Origin: Paludibacteraceae bacterium
GTDB taxonomy: Bacteria > Bacteroidota > Bacteroidia > Bacteroidales > Paludibacteraceae
Length of the DNA: 64,000 bases
Direction: 5' to 3'
Assembly: GCA_028694915.1 (NCBI GenBank)
Contig: JAQVJY010000002.1
Location: 1-64,000 of the forward strand
Under the pieces are notes generated by a model. It made no database searches and had not been told where the DNA came from. It saw only the letters and a program-made list of their open reading frames with translations. Positions 54,609 to 64,000 of the stretch are shown piece by piece (positions within the stretch are counted from its first letter, which is position 1; the number at the start of each line of letters is the position of its first letter). Position numbers and translations under genes: made by a program.

Positions 54609-55009
54609 TGCTCAAAATAATGAGTAGTAGCGGTATTATACACCAAACTATCATCAGCTACAGTGGTAACACTTTCTAAAATTAACTTAGTGTCCGAAAG
54701 GTATTTTATCGTGTAGAGGTCAAACGTTGTACTCGCCACACTATCTTTGACTTTTATTGTATTATCCACTAATAACCAATAACCGGAATACAATCCAGTG
54801 CACGTTCCATTCGGATTAAACGTGACGGTTTTTTGTTGACTAGCAGGATACGTCACCACGCCTTTGAGCGTTTCTAACAACACTCCGTCATGTGTTTTTG
54901 TAGTAGTAAAATCATACTCCACATAACGCCATGTGCCTTGCAATTGACCATCGGTAGAACAGCCAATCATTACAAATAAGGTGGTTAAAAATAGTATTTT
55001 CTTCATCAT
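54605..55009 (-). CDS. lipocalin-like lipoprotein
   Basis: A 134-residue lipoprotein with lipobox in MMKKILFLTTLFVMIGC. LQGTWRYVEYDFTTTK, a VTFNPNGTCTGLYSGYWLL core and alternating strands suggest a small lipocalin-type barrel, as in Bacteroidetes lipocalin-like proteins. Ligand unknown. It converges with uvrA (4-base overlap) and lies 7 bases downstream of rpoN. Confidence 0.72.
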   Translation of the reverse strand: MMKKILFLTTLFVMIGCSTDGQLQGTWRYVEYDFTTTKTHDGVLLETLKGVVTYPASQQKTVTFNPNGTCTGLYSGYWLLVDNTIKVKDSVASTTFDLYTIKYLSDTKLILESVTTVADDSLVYNTATTHYFEH

Positions 55010-55016
55010 GGTTGCA

Positions 55017-56459
55017 TTATTTTTTACGTAAACGTGCTACAGGGATATTGAGTTGTTCGCGATATTTTGCCACTGTACGACGTGCAATAACATACCCTTT
55101 TTCACGAAGAATTTCAGTTAACGCATCATCAGCAATTGGGTTCGACTTATCCTCTTCCGACACCACATCCACAATAATTTGTTTAATCTCTTTGTTCGAA
55201 ACTTCCTCACCAGAAGCTGTTTGCATCGTTTCAGAGAAAAAATATTTAAGTGGAAAAACACCAAATTCCGTTTGCACATATTTACTATTGCTCACCCGCG
55301 AAATAGTGGACACATCGAAACCAACCTTGTCGGCAATATCTTTCAATTTCATGGGACGCAATCTGGTATCATCTCCTTCGAGAAAAAATGCGTACTGTTC
55401 CTCAACAATAGCATTCATCGTCTTCAACAACGTGACATTGCGTTGTTTGATGGCATCAATAAACCAACGAGCTGCATCGATTTTTTGTTTTGCAAACAAA
55501 ATAGCGTCACGCATTTCTCTGTTCTGGTTCTCTTTATTTCCAACATAATCCGAAACCATATTATTGTAAGTTTTACTCACTTTTAAGTCGGGAATATTCG
55601 AATTATTTAAGATTACAGATAAACGACCATTGTCATTTTCAATAATAAAATCGGGCGTTACTTGTTGCAATAAAATTTCAGAAGGTGTGCTAAAAGCATT
55701 CCCTGGTTTGGGGTTCAGCTTCATGATCTCGGCTACCACTTCTTTCATTTCGACATCTGACAAACCCAAGCGACGAGCAATTAAATCATATTGTTTTTTA
55801 GAAAATGGTTCAAAAAAACGATCGATAACACGTTCGGCCAAGGTTATAGATGATGTGGCTTGTTTATGACGTAACTGCAAGAGTAAACACTCTTTCAAAT
55901 CGCGTGCACCAACACCAGATGGATCCAAGTTTTGGACTACTACTAACGCTTTTTGCATTTCAGCATCAGTAATGGACAAACCAAACTGGAACGCTAAATC
56001 GTCGACCATAGCTTCAATTTCGCGACGCAAATAACCATCATCATCAATATTGCCAATCAAATACTGAGCTAATTGACGTGTTTTGGTATCTGCCTCACAT
56101 AACTCCAATTGACTAGTCAAGTATTCGTGAAACGTAGTTTGACCTGATAATGGCATAGACACCTCTTTATCATCAACCGAATGATTATTGGTTTGCAACT
56201 TATAATCAGGAATATCATCGTCCATGGCATATTCCGTCAAATCGAAATCAGTGTCGAAATCATCATCGCCACCAGAATCAAAATCATTTTCCTCTGATAC
56301 CGGTTCTTCTCGACCTTCGTCCAATGCTGGATTGGCCTCCATTTCTTCGCGAATACGCTCCTCCAACTCCACAGTAGGATACTCCAACATTTTTATCACC
56401 TGAATTTGAAGAGGCGATAACTTCTGTTGTAATTTTATGTTGAGTTGTTGTTTGAGCAT
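55017..56459 (-). CDS. rpoN: RNA polymerase sigma-54 factor
   Basis: Alternative sigma factor that needs AAA+ activators. Region I is the Gln/Leu-rich KLQQKLSPLQIQVIKMLEYP, then an acidic region II, the core-binding region (about 110-320), the helix-turn-helix (LKDIADKVGFDVSTISRVSN) and the RpoN box ARRTVAKYREQLNIPVARLR at the C-terminus. 480 residues. No enhancer-binding activator is in the window. Confidence 0.97.
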   Translation of the reverse strand: MLKQQLNIKLQQKLSPLQIQVIKMLEYPTVELEERIREEMEANPALDEGREEPVSEENDFDSGGDDDFDTDFDLTEYAMDDDIPDYKLQTNNHSVDDKEVSMPLSGQTTFHEYLTSQLELCEADTKTRQLAQYLIGNIDDDGYLRREIEAMVDDLAFQFGLSITDAEMQKALVVVQNLDPSGVGARDLKECLLLQLRHKQATSSITLAERVIDRFFEPFSKKQYDLIARRLGLSDVEMKEVVAEIMKLNPKPGNAFSTPSEILLQQVTPDFIIENDNGRLSVILNNSNIPDLKVSKTYNNMVSDYVGNKENQNREMRDAILFAKQKIDAARWFIDAIKQRNVTLLKTMNAIVEEQYAFFLEGDDTRLRPMKLKDIADKVGFDVSTISRVSNSKYVQTEFGVFPLKYFFSETMQTASGEEVSNKEIKQIIVDVVSEEDKSNPIADDALTEILREKGYVIARRTVAKYREQLNIPVARLRKK

Positions 56460-56503
56460 TAATTCAAAAAAAACGTTTAATTAGAATAAGAATTACGCTT
56501 ATT

Positions 56504-58171
56504 TTAATATTTAAAGCTACTACCACCCAAAAATTCACGTAACAAGGACGTTGGTGGAATTTCGCGATCGTGTATTGGTGTAAAATATTTTAAGAATTTC
56601 AATAAGCGATGTGCTTCTGTGTATTCTTCGCAATATTGAGGTACGTCGGCAATAATAGGTTCAGCGTGTTTACGCAACACGGCTAACTCGAACATCAAAG
56701 CAGAGTTGAACATGGCATCGGCTTGTTCTTGAAATGGAAATATCCATTTTTCTTCACCACGACGTACACTTGGCCAGCGATTTATACTTTCACGTGCCGA
56801 GAACCCACGGAATTTGAAGTCACGCACAATACGACGTAATAAACGTGTGTCGGTGGTTGGAATCCAGTTGTGATTATCGAGTGAAATAGTTGTTAACGTC
56901 GAAACATAGACTTTAAACATCGCTTGACGTGGAATAGCCGAAGTTAATTCAGGATTTAAAGCATGAATTCCTTCAATAACCAAAACATTATCAGCATTCA
57001 ATCGAATTTTCTCGCCACGGAAATAGCGTTTACCATCTTCAAAATTATAAAAGGGGATTTCCACCTCTTCGCCATTCAGCAATTGTGTCAACTGGGTATT
57101 AAACAACTCTAAATCGACTGCATGAAGCGCTTCAAAATCCCATTCACCATTTTCATCTAGTGGCGTATCTACGCGATTCACAAAATAGTTGTCGAGCGAT
57201 AAAACGATAGGTTTTAAGCCTGCCACCATTAACTGAACAGACAAACGTTTACTGAACGTGGTTTTACCCGACGATGATGGACCAGAAATCATGATAAATC
57301 GACTAATAGGCTGACGTTCATGAATCATATCGGCAATTTCCACAATTTTACGTTCATGTAAAGCTTCGGAAATTTTAATCATATTGTACACATTCTTTTC
57401 ACGCGCACGCAAGTTAAAATCGCCCACATTACTCAAATCCATCAATTTATTCCATTTCACAAATTCGTTGAACACTTCGAACATTTTTGATTGATCTTCA
57501 TATTCAGCTAATTTATCGGGAGCATGACGATCGGGCACGCGCAATAAAATACCATTACTATAACTTTGCAAATCGAATAAAGGCACGTAACTAGTTGATG
57601 GCACCAAAACACCATTATAATAGTCGACAAAATCGCCTATACGAACAAAACGCGCATATGAAATTCCCAACGTTTCAAGCAAAATAACCTTATCCATTTC
57701 GCCCCGTTCACGGAACATTTCAATAACCGTTGGCGTCTGTTTTTCCTCTGACACAATGGGCATATCGGCAGCAATGATTTCCTGCATACGCTTCTTTAGA
57801 GCGGCTATAGTTTCTGGTCGCACTTTCTTGTTTCGACCATCGATGCAGCAATAATACCCACGACAAATAGGGTGTTCGATACGTAATGTTGCTTCTGGAT
57901 TTAAATCGTTGAGTGCTTTAGCCATAATCATACTGATGGAGCGCAAATAAACACGCATACCAGAAGGTGTGCTAGCATCAATAAAATCAATATCCTTAGG
58001 TTTATAAATCAAGAAGTTAAGATCCTCAACTTTATAGTTAACGCGAGCCGCTACCACTGGAAACTTAAGCTGAATATTCATATCACGATAAATATCCATT
58101 AAAGAAGTTCCGCGTGGATAGTCCTTAAATTGTTGATTGTTTTTACAGAAAATTGTAACTGTTTGCTCCAT
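56504..58171 (-). CDS. nucleoside (uridine) kinase with N-terminal TGS/ThrRS-like domain
   Basis: A 555-residue cytosolic protein. The N-terminal part (about 1-200) resembles a TGS domain followed by a threonyl-tRNA synthetase-like accessory region. The C-terminal half is a uridine kinase-like P-loop kinase: SGPSSSGKTTFSKRL is Walker A, LDNYFVNRVDTPLDENGEWD the acceptor loop, and VIEGIHALNPELT Walker B. This architecture is common in Bacteroidetes. It lies 44 bases upstream of rpoN in the same direction. Confidence 0.9.
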   Translation of the reverse strand: MEQTVTIFCKNNQQFKDYPRGTSLMDIYRDMNIQLKFPVVAARVNYKVEDLNFLIYKPKDIDFIDASTPSGMRVYLRSISMIMAKALNDLNPEATLRIEHPICRGYYCCIDGRNKKVRPETIAALKKRMQEIIAADMPIVSEEKQTPTVIEMFRERGEMDKVILLETLGISYARFVRIGDFVDYYNGVLVPSTSYVPLFDLQSYSNGILLRVPDRHAPDKLAEYEDQSKMFEVFNEFVKWNKLMDLSNVGDFNLRAREKNVYNMIKISEALHERKIVEIADMIHERQPISRFIMISGPSSSGKTTFSKRLSVQLMVAGLKPIVLSLDNYFVNRVDTPLDENGEWDFEALHAVDLELFNTQLTQLLNGEEVEIPFYNFEDGKRYFRGEKIRLNADNVLVIEGIHALNPELTSAIPRQAMFKVYVSTLTTISLDNHNWIPTTDTRLLRRIVRDFKFRGFSARESINRWPSVRRGEEKWIFPFQEQADAMFNSALMFELAVLRKHAEPIIADVPQYCEEYTEAHRLLKFLKYFTPIHDREIPPTSLLREFLGGSSFKY

Positions 58172-58323
58172 AACCGTAAAGATAATGATGAATTTAGCGA
58201 AGAATCAAATGCTTAACAGCTTGATTTATAACACCTTAAAAATCCTAGAATTAAACATTGGTTTGGGGGATAAAAATAGGCAAATTTTACCAAATTTCTA
58301 TAGAATGTCAGAAGAATTTTGTT

Positions 58324-58331
58324 TAATTTTG
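58324..58331 (+). promoter_or_regulatory. -7 box of the Na/Pi cotransporter gene
   Basis: TAATTTTG matches TAnnTTTG 28 bases before the ATG; the -33 box is weak. Confidence 0.5.
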
Positions 58332-58359
58332 CACACAAATTAAAAACTAAGAACATAAC

Positions 58360-60183
58360 ATGAAATTTGGATTACTCGAAATCCTCACACTCGTTGGTGC
58401 AGTAGGCCTATTCTTATATGGCATGAAACTCATGAGTGAAGGTTTACAAAAAGCAGCCGGCGACAAGCTTCGTAACATTTTGGCCTTAATGACCAATAAT
58501 CGTTTCATAGGAGCATTCACCGGCATTTTTATTACTGCTTTAATACAAAGTTCCTCTGCCACCACGGTGATGATTGTAAGTTTTGTGAACGCTGGGCTTT
58601 TGTCATTAGGTCAATCTATGGCAGTCATTATGGGTGCTAATGTGGGAACTACAGCTACTGCTTGGATTATCTCTTTGTTGGGCTTTAAGGTAAATATGGC
58701 TGCATTTGCCATCCCTCTAATTGGCTTTGGTGTTCCATTATTATTTTCTAAAAAGAATTCATCTAAAAGCTGGGGAGAATTTTTAATTGGTTTCGCCTTA
58801 TTATTTTTAGGATTAGACTATATCAACAAATCAGTACCAGACCTACAAGCCAATCCTGAAATCTTTCAAGCCCTACAAGCTTACGTTGGTTTAGGCTACG
58901 GGTCTATATTACTATTTGCGCTAATTGGTATGATTATAACGGTCATAGTGCAATCCTCGAGTGCCACTTTTGCCATTGTCTTAATTATGTCAAGTAAAGG
59001 ATGGATATCATTTGAATTGTCAGCTGCTGCCATTCTTGGTAGCAACATTGGAACATGTATTACACCATTATTAGCCTCTATATCAGGAAATATACAAGCA
59101 AAGCGGGCTGCTATGGGACACTTAATGTTTAATGTATTAGGTTCTGTTTGGGCACTTATTTTGTATGCACCTTTTATGAAACTTATCATTACAATCTCTA
59201 GTTCTATGGCTGGTAATCCTAATGATTTAATGCATTTTGTTCACTCAACCGATCCCACCATTGTGAACCACCTAAACGAAGGGACTTTAAATGCAGGCAC
59301 TGCTGAAAATCAAACCTTGATAAGTAATTTTGCGAATATGCAATATTTTGTATCATTTGGCTTGTCAATGTTCCACACAATTTTCAATCTTATAAATATC
59401 TCTTTAATGATCTGGTTCACAAATTTATACGTAAAAATTGTAACCAAATTGATTCCTTCTAAGCCTAGTGAAGAAGATAAAGAATCGCATCTCAAGTTTA
59501 TCTCTACCGGTATGTTGTCTACGGCCGAGTTGTCAATTCTACAAGCGCACAAAGAAATTGTACTCTATAGCGAACGTACCCAACGTATGTTTGGGTTAGT
59601 ACGGGAATTGTATCATGAAACGGATGAAGCTGCGTTTGTAAAGAAATTCTCACGTGTACAAAAGTATGAAAACATTAGCGACCGTATGGAAGTAGAAATT
59701 GCTACTTACCTAACAAAAGTGGCTGATGGTCGTTTGAGCGATGAATCAAAACATCAAATTCAAATGAACTTACGGGTGGTTTCTGAAATAGAAAGTGTAG
59801 CCGATAGTTGCTACAACTTAGCACGTACCATCCAACGTCGTAACCAAGGCAAAGTGGCATTCACGGACGATGTGAACGCTAATATTGAATTAATGTTTAA
59901 TTTAGTGGAAAGTGCTATCGTACAGATGTCGCATATTCTAGAAGCTAGCACCTTACAAATTTCGGATATCAACAAGACACAAAATTTAGAAAACGAAATC
60001 AACAATTTCCGCAATCAGCTTAAAACACAAAATATTGTGGATGTAAACGATGCAAAATATCCGTATGCGAGTAGCGTTATTTATATGGATATGATTGTAG
60101 AATGTGAAAAAATGGGCGATTACATCGTAAATGTAGTAGAAGCACTTGCCGACTCAAAATTATATAAGGTAAACGCTAAATAA
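58360..60183 (+). CDS. Na+/phosphate cotransporter with PhoU-like tail
   Basis: A 607-residue inner-membrane protein with two Na/Pi-cotransporter repeats, each with the QSSSATT-type signature (IQSSSATTVMIVSFVNAG and VQSSSATFAIVLIMSSKG). The C-terminal 230 residues (from about 375) are helical with a PhoU-like pattern (ISDRMEVEIATYLTKVADG), as in bacterial NptA/YjbB proteins. It likely imports or exports phosphate with sodium. Heads a run with DUF1599 8 bases on. Confidence 0.92.
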   Translation: MKFGLLEILTLVGAVGLFLYGMKLMSEGLQKAAGDKLRNILALMTNNRFIGAFTGIFITALIQSSSATTVMIVSFVNAGLLSLGQSMAVIMGANVGTTATAWIISLLGFKVNMAAFAIPLIGFGVPLLFSKKNSSKSWGEFLIGFALLFLGLDYINKSVPDLQANPEIFQALQAYVGLGYGSILLFALIGMIITVIVQSSSATFAIVLIMSSKGWISFELSAAAILGSNIGTCITPLLASISGNIQAKRAAMGHLMFNVLGSVWALILYAPFMKLIITISSSMAGNPNDLMHFVHSTDPTIVNHLNEGTLNAGTAENQTLISNFANMQYFVSFGLSMFHTIFNLINISLMIWFTNLYVKIVTKLIPSKPSEEDKESHLKFISTGMLSTAELSILQAHKEIVLYSERTQRMFGLVRELYHETDEAAFVKKFSRVQKYENISDRMEVEIATYLTKVADGRLSDESKHQIQMNLRVVSEIESVADSCYNLARTIQRRNQGKVAFTDDVNANIELMFNLVESAIVQMSHILEASTLQISDINKTQNLENEINNFRNQLKTQNIVDVNDAKYPYASSVIYMDMIVECEKMGDYIVNVVEALADSKLYKVNAK

Positions 60184-60190
60184 TGAAGCT

Positions 60191-60724
60191 ATGAGTACAA
60201 CCGAAAAACAATTTGATCAAGCAGTAGCCGAGTGTCGCGATATTTTTCTAAAAAAATTAAATGACTACGGTGGCGCGTGGCGCATTATGCGTCCAGAATC
60301 GGTAACTGACCAAATATTTATCAAAGCTAAACGGATACGCAGTATCGAAACTAAAGGCGTAACATTGGTAAATGAGGGGATTCGACCGGAGCTTATTGGC
60401 ATCATCAATTACGCCATTATTGGACTGATACAACTAGAATTAGGTTATTCCGATACCGACGATTTATCGAAAGAACAAATCAAAAATTTGTATGAAAATT
60501 ACCTTCAAAAAGCCAAAGACTTGATGTTGGCAAAAAATCACGATTACGACGAGGCTTGGCGCTCTATGCGTACGCAATCGTACACCGATTTAATTTTGAT
60601 GAAAATACATCGCACCAAAGAAATTGAAGACCACAAAGGCAAAACCTTAATTTCAGAAGGCATTGATGCCAACTATTTTGACATGATTAATTATGCCATT
60701 TTTGGTCTAATTCAAACTGCTTAA
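60191..60724 (+). CDS. DUF1599 protein, two tandem domains
   Basis: A 177-residue cytosolic protein with two copies of an about 75-residue DUF1599 (nucleotide modification associated domain 1) unit: DYGGAWRIMRPESVTDQIFI then DYDEAWRSMRTQSYTDLILM, each closed by a (I)INYAIIGLIQ or INYAIFGLIQ segment. It resembles dUTPase/MazG-like all-alpha proteins. Function unknown. It lies 12 bases before the BT_3928-like gene, an order found in many Bacteroidetes with tpiA. Confidence 0.85.
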   Translation: MSTTEKQFDQAVAECRDIFLKKLNDYGGAWRIMRPESVTDQIFIKAKRIRSIETKGVTLVNEGIRPELIGIINYAIIGLIQLELGYSDTDDLSKEQIKNLYENYLQKAKDLMLAKNHDYDEAWRSMRTQSYTDLILMKIHRTKEIEDHKGKTLISEGIDANYFDMINYAIFGLIQTA

Positions 60725-60736
60725 ACCAACAAGACT

Positions 60737-61879
60737 ATGCAAATTTATAGACCTTATAAACCGAAACATAATTGGTTCCAATGGATTGGACTCATTTGTC
60801 GTATTTTATTTGGTTTAACTTTTATGTTTTCTGGTTTTGTAAAAGCCATTGACCCACTAGGTTTTTCGTACAAACAACAAGATTATTTAGAGGTTTGGGA
60901 TTTAGCACAACTGGGTAATTTGGCACTCTTGGCAGCCATCATGATTTCGGCCATCGAGTTTATGATTGGTATCAACATACTTTTGGGTATCCGTTTGCGC
61001 GAAACCGCTTGGGGAGGTTTCATTTTTATGATAATAATGACGCCGCTTACCTTGTGGATTGCTCTCAATAATCCAGTTAGCGACTGTGGCTGTTTTGGCG
61101 ATGCACTTGTGATAAGCAATTGGGCTACATTTTGGAAAAATGTAGTACTACTCGCACTCATTGTAACCATTATTTTTACTAACCGCACATATCGCGAATA
61201 CCTATCGCCACTTCCAAGTTGGCTGTTGGCGGTTTCATTCGGATTTATTCCTGTTGCATTTTCGTGTTATTGCCTGCATTACTTGCCAATTATCGATTTT
61301 CGTCCATATAAAATTGGAGCCAATATCACCGAAGGTATGCTGATTCCCGAAGGTGCAGAAAGCGACCAATATGAAACGACGTTTATCTATGAAAAAGATG
61401 GCGTGGAAAAAGAGTTTACCTTGGAAAATTATCCTTGGCAAGATACTACGTGGCATTTTGTAGATCAAACAAGCGTATTAATCAAAAAAGGATTTACGCC
61501 TGCCATTCACGATTTCTCTATCACCACGGAAACTGGCGACGACATCACAGACATCGTACTAGAGGATGAAGGTATCACCTATTTTATTGTAATGTACGAT
61601 TTGGCCAAAACCGATACCAAGAATTTAGCCGCCATAAACCAATTATACGAAGAACAAACAGCGTTAGGTGCCAAATTTTATGCGCTCACAGCATCGTACC
61701 AAGGCGATATTGATGCATTCAAAGCAGCTCATCATACGCCTTACCAATATTGCACAACCGACCCTATTACGCTCAAGACCATGGTTAGAGCTAATCCTGG
61801 TATTATGGTGCTCAAAAAAGGAACTATTCTCGACAAATACAACAGTAATTGCATTCAAAAGCATCTGAAAAAGAATTAA
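60737..61879 (+). CDS. BT_3928-like DoxX/MauE membrane protein with thioredoxin-like tail
   Basis: A 380-residue protein. Four spans in the first 180 residues form a DoxX/MauE-like module with the motif VSDCGCFGDAL (Cys pair). After about residue 180 a periplasmic part follows that ends in a thioredoxin/AhpC-like fold (YFIVMYDLAKTDTKNLAAIN, ATNPGIMVLKKG-like end). It may pass electrons across the membrane. Conserved next to DUF1599 and tpiA. Confidence 0.82.
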   Translation: MQIYRPYKPKHNWFQWIGLICRILFGLTFMFSGFVKAIDPLGFSYKQQDYLEVWDLAQLGNLALLAAIMISAIEFMIGINILLGIRLRETAWGGFIFMIIMTPLTLWIALNNPVSDCGCFGDALVISNWATFWKNVVLLALIVTIIFTNRTYREYLSPLPSWLLAVSFGFIPVAFSCYCLHYLPIIDFRPYKIGANITEGMLIPEGAESDQYETTFIYEKDGVEKEFTLENYPWQDTTWHFVDQTSVLIKKGFTPAIHDFSITTETGDDITDIVLEDEGITYFIVMYDLAKTDTKNLAAINQLYEEQTALGAKFYALTASYQGDIDAFKAAHHTPYQYCTTDPITLKTMVRANPGIMVLKKGTILDKYNSNCIQKHLKKN

Positions 61880-61891
61880 TACTGTATTACC

Positions 61892-62905
61892 ATGAAACGC
61901 ATAATCTATTCATTCAGTGGTCTTTTATTGATACTTAGTATTTATTTATTGAGTTCATGTGAAGAATGGACAAGAAAAACTGATGTATATGTTATTGGTA
62001 ATGTTGACGGGAATCCAATCATGTGGAAAAATGGCAAGCCAGATAGTTTGATGGCAGATATAAATTATGATGTTAGAAGTATTTTTGTCACAGAAAAAGA
62101 TGTATATATTCTAGGTAGAACAAATGTTATTGATTATACAAATCCTGGGAATTCAACGTTTGAATATATTTTAAAAAAGAACAAAAACTCCCAAAAAATA
62201 TCTGGAATACGAAATGCACAGAGTCTATTAGTCAATGGGAATGACGTATACATAGGTGGAGAGGATGCCCATACTGGTGGAACATATATGTATTCCAGGC
62301 CCGGATTATGGAAAAATGGAGCTACTCAAAGATTACCTATTGATTGGTATTCATGCGCTCAAGATATGGTTGAAGCGAATAACGACATTTATGTACTCGG
62401 ATATAGTGGTGAAATATGGGAAAATGGCGAAATGGTAAAATCCATGCAGGAATCATGCTATTCCGCATCTTCACTGTGTGTGGTTAACAAGGATATTTAC
62501 ATTGCAGGAGATTATGTTGAAGATTTTTTTTATCACTATGCAACATTTTGGAAAAATGATTCAGCAATAAGACTTTCAAATGAATTAGGTTCACAAACGC
62601 GTGATATTTATGTAGAAGGAGATAACGTATACGTAGTAGGAGATGTCAACAATAGAGCGACATTATGGATTAATGGTACACCACAAACATTAAGTAAAGA
62701 GGGCATAAGTTCGGTTGCTCGTTCAATTTGTGTTTCAAATGGTGACATCTACGTTTTAGGAGAAATTGTTTTAAGCAACGCTGTAGTAAATTATAGATTA
62801 GATGATAGAACTGCTATTGTATTATGGAAAAATGGCATTCCTCAAACACTAGGAGTAGGACGACACTCTTTCACAGTTTCACGTGGGCTTTTCATAAAAA
62901 AATAA
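61892..62905 (+). CDS. propeller-like repeat lipoprotein
   Basis: A 337-residue lipoprotein (MKRIIYSFSGLLLILSIYLL then a lipobox SSC). Six or so repeats of about 45 residues share the core WKNGxxxxL...DIYVLG, for example IMWKNGKPDSL, LWKNGATQRL, FWKNDSAIRL, LWINGTPQTL, LWKNGIPQTL. Repeats of this kind make beta-propellers. Function unknown. It is AT-rich and sits between the BT_3928-like gene and tpiA, which are usually adjacent, so it is probably an insertion. Confidence 0.75.
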   Translation: MKRIIYSFSGLLLILSIYLLSSCEEWTRKTDVYVIGNVDGNPIMWKNGKPDSLMADINYDVRSIFVTEKDVYILGRTNVIDYTNPGNSTFEYILKKNKNSQKISGIRNAQSLLVNGNDVYIGGEDAHTGGTYMYSRPGLWKNGATQRLPIDWYSCAQDMVEANNDIYVLGYSGEIWENGEMVKSMQESCYSASSLCVVNKDIYIAGDYVEDFFYHYATFWKNDSAIRLSNELGSQTRDIYVEGDNVYVVGDVNNRATLWINGTPQTLSKEGISSVARSICVSNGDIYVLGEIVLSNAVVNYRLDDRTAIVLWKNGIPQTLGVGRHSFTVSRGLFIKK

Positions 62906-62955
62906 GATTAACTTACAGTCAATAATTATCAACATCAATAAATAATAAAACCAAC

Positions 62956-63708
62956 ATGAGAAAAAACATTGTAGCAGGTAACTGGAAAATGAACAAAACC
63001 CTGCAAGAAGGCGTAGCTTTAGCTACCGAACTTAAAAACGCATTAACTACAAAACCAAACTGCGAAGTAGTAATTGGTACACCATTTATTCACTTGGCTA
63101 CTCTATCAGAATTACTCAAAGGAAGCTGCATTGAAGTGGCTGCCGAAAACTGTGCTAACAAAGCTTCTGGTGCCTATACGGGCGAAGTTTCTGCTGCTAT
63201 GGTAGCGTCTACTGGTGCTACTTATTGTATTCTTGGCCACAGCGAACGTCGCGCTTATTATGGCGAAACCTACGAAATTCTAAAAGATAAAGTGGTGCTA
63301 GCGCTCGAAAATAACTTAACACCTATTTTCTGCATTGGCGAAGTAAAAGAAGAACGCGAAGCGAACAAACAAAACGAAGTAGTAAAAGCGCAATTGGAAG
63401 GTTCAGTATTCAATTTGTCGGCCGAAGATTTTAGCAAATTAGTTTTAGCATACGAACCAGTATGGGCTATCGGCACAGGCTTAACAGCTTCTCCAGAACA
63501 AGCTCAAGAGATACACGCTTACATCCGCAGTTTGGTAAGTGAAAAATATGGTAAAGAAGTAGCCAACAACTGTTCTATTCTTTACGGTGGAAGCTGTAAT
63601 GGCAAAAACGCAGCTGGCTTATTTGCCAATCCAGATATCGACGGCGGTTTAATTGGAGGTGCAGCGCTACAATGCGCAGATTTCAAAGCCATCATCGATG
63701 CTTTTTAA
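62956..63708 (+). CDS. tpiA: triosephosphate isomerase
   Basis: Glycolytic enzyme interconverting glyceraldehyde-3-phosphate and dihydroxyacetone phosphate. [11 protein letters not shown] carries Asn and Lys of the active site, ILGHSERR the His, and [11 protein letters not shown] the catalytic Glu; [11 protein letters not shown] and GGLIGGAAL form the phosphate grip. 250 residues. Closed by a terminator. Confidence 0.98.
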   Translation: MRKNIVAGNWKMNKTLQEGVALATELKNALTTKPNCEVVIGTPFIHLATLSELLKGSCIEVAAENCANKASGAYTGEVSAAMVASTGATYCILGHSERRAYYGETYEILKDKVVLALENNLTPIFCIGEVKEEREANKQNEVVKAQLEGSVFNLSAEDFSKLVLAYEPVWAIGTGLTASPEQAQEIHAYIRSLVSEKYGKEVANNCSILYGGSCNGKNAAGLFANPDIDGGLIGGAALQCADFKAIIDAF

Positions 63709-63723
63709 ATAACCAACCCTTGC

Positions 63724-63771
63724 AAACTAAAAAATCCCCTTTTCAATGATGAAAAGGGGATTTTTTAGTTT
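63724..63771. terminator. bidirectional terminator after tpiA
   Basis: Near-perfect inverted repeat of about 22 bases with a 4-base loop (ATGA), GC core TCCCCTTTTCA/TGAAAAGGGGA, and A6/T6 flanks. It serves tpiA and the converging gene at the right edge. Confidence 0.93.
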
Positions 63772-63787
63772 AAAGCTACAGATCACT

Positions 63788-64000
63788 TTACCTGCGACCA
63801 CAAGGTCTCACGCCATCTGCCGAACCAGCTCGTTGATTCATACCACAAGGTTTACCATCAACATTAGTTCTTCTGGTTGATTGTCGTTCTGTGCGAACCA
63901 CTTCATACTTAGCAAATCTTTCGTCGCCAATAATCTTTTTCAATGAAGCATCATTTTTTACACGAAGCTCATCCATCTCTGCACGACGTTGTTCGCGTTG
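63788..64000 (-). CDS. C-terminal part of a DUF4890/Spy-like protein (partial)
   Basis: The frame is open from the right edge (64000) to a stop at 63788. The visible residues are charged (QREQRRAEMDELRVKNDASL) followed by KKIIGDERFAKYEVVR, the pattern of Spy/CpxP-like or DUF4890 periplasmic helical proteins (L-x-x-E-Q/R-x-A-K-Y). The start is outside the window. The internal ATG at 63976 is unlikely to be the start, as the helix reads through it. Confidence 0.6.
   Translation of the reverse strand, partial: QREQRRAEMDELRVKNDASLKKIIGDERFAKYEVVRTERQSTRRTNVDGKPCGMNQRAGSADGVRPCGRR

Overview
The window is a 64 kb piece of a Bacteroidetes chromosome, most likely order Bacteroidales. The evidence is: Bacteroidetes-type promoters (a -33 TTTG-like box and a -7 TAnnTTTG box) ahead of many genes; type IX secretion and gliding-associated genes (gldD, gldE, gldF) plus a surface protein with a T9SS C-terminal sorting domain; a DUF4249/TonB-dependent receptor pair; RpoN; Bacteroidetes-type tonB; and families nearly confined to this phylum (DUF4301, DUF4922, BT_3928-like). 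The acetate (ackA, pta) and succinate/acetate CoA-transferase genes suggest an anaerobic fermenter. A Paludibacter-like organism is possible, but I cannot place it to genus from sequence alone.

Layout. 1-613: the 5' end of a 16S rRNA gene on the minus strand with two tandem promoters. 614-10565: a minus-strand operon that looks built for peptidoglycan salvage: secreted amidase, glycosyltransferase, small lipoprotein-like protein, acyltransferase, DUF4922 HxHxQ protein, SpoIID-domain protein without signal peptide, AmpG-like importer. 10708-14289: a divergent plus-strand run with a BadF-type amino-sugar kinase, PAP2-like protein, PBP4 and biotin ligase. 14352-15159: an AT-rich lipoprotein gene that looks like a single integron-type cassette with an attC-like site. 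15169-17150: cysteine-cluster protein, LpxH and a DUF59 Fe-S protein (minus). 17283-25791: dusB, lgt, RNase P RNA, YihY, NamZ (exo-N-acetylmuramidase), DUF4301 and comEC (plus). 25907-29785: ssb, gldE, gldD, Sfp-type transferase and GGGP synthase.

29856-32925 (minus): a leucine-rich-repeat T9SS cargo, a P-loop protein and a structured small RNA candidate. 32985-41738: a PagL-like lipid A deacylase, gldF without gldG, surE, lpxB, an ECF sigma factor with an anti-sigma factor predicted to span both membranes (Das/Dma type), a repeat lipoprotein and an ATP-grasp-like protein. 41788-51514 (minus): CoA-transferase, DUF4249 and TonB-dependent receptor, a tyrosine-rich lipoprotein, ackA, pta and tonB. 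51741-58171: uvrA facing a lipocalin-like lipoprotein, rpoN and a nucleoside kinase. 58360-63708: Na/Pi cotransporter, DUF1599, BT_3928-like protein, a propeller-like lipoprotein and tpiA. A partial minus-strand gene runs off the right edge.

The themes that link genes are cell-wall salvage (amidase, NamZ, AmpG, SpoIID, kinase, PBP4, perhaps the HIT-like DUF4922 and the UDPGP-like DUF4301), envelope lipid work (lpxH, lpxB, lgt, lipid A deacylase) and type IX secretion. The strongest candidates for something under-described are the cytosolic SpoIID plus HxHxQ pair beside an AmpG importer, the attC-like cassette, the dual-membrane anti-sigma protein and the structured RNA near 32.8 kb.
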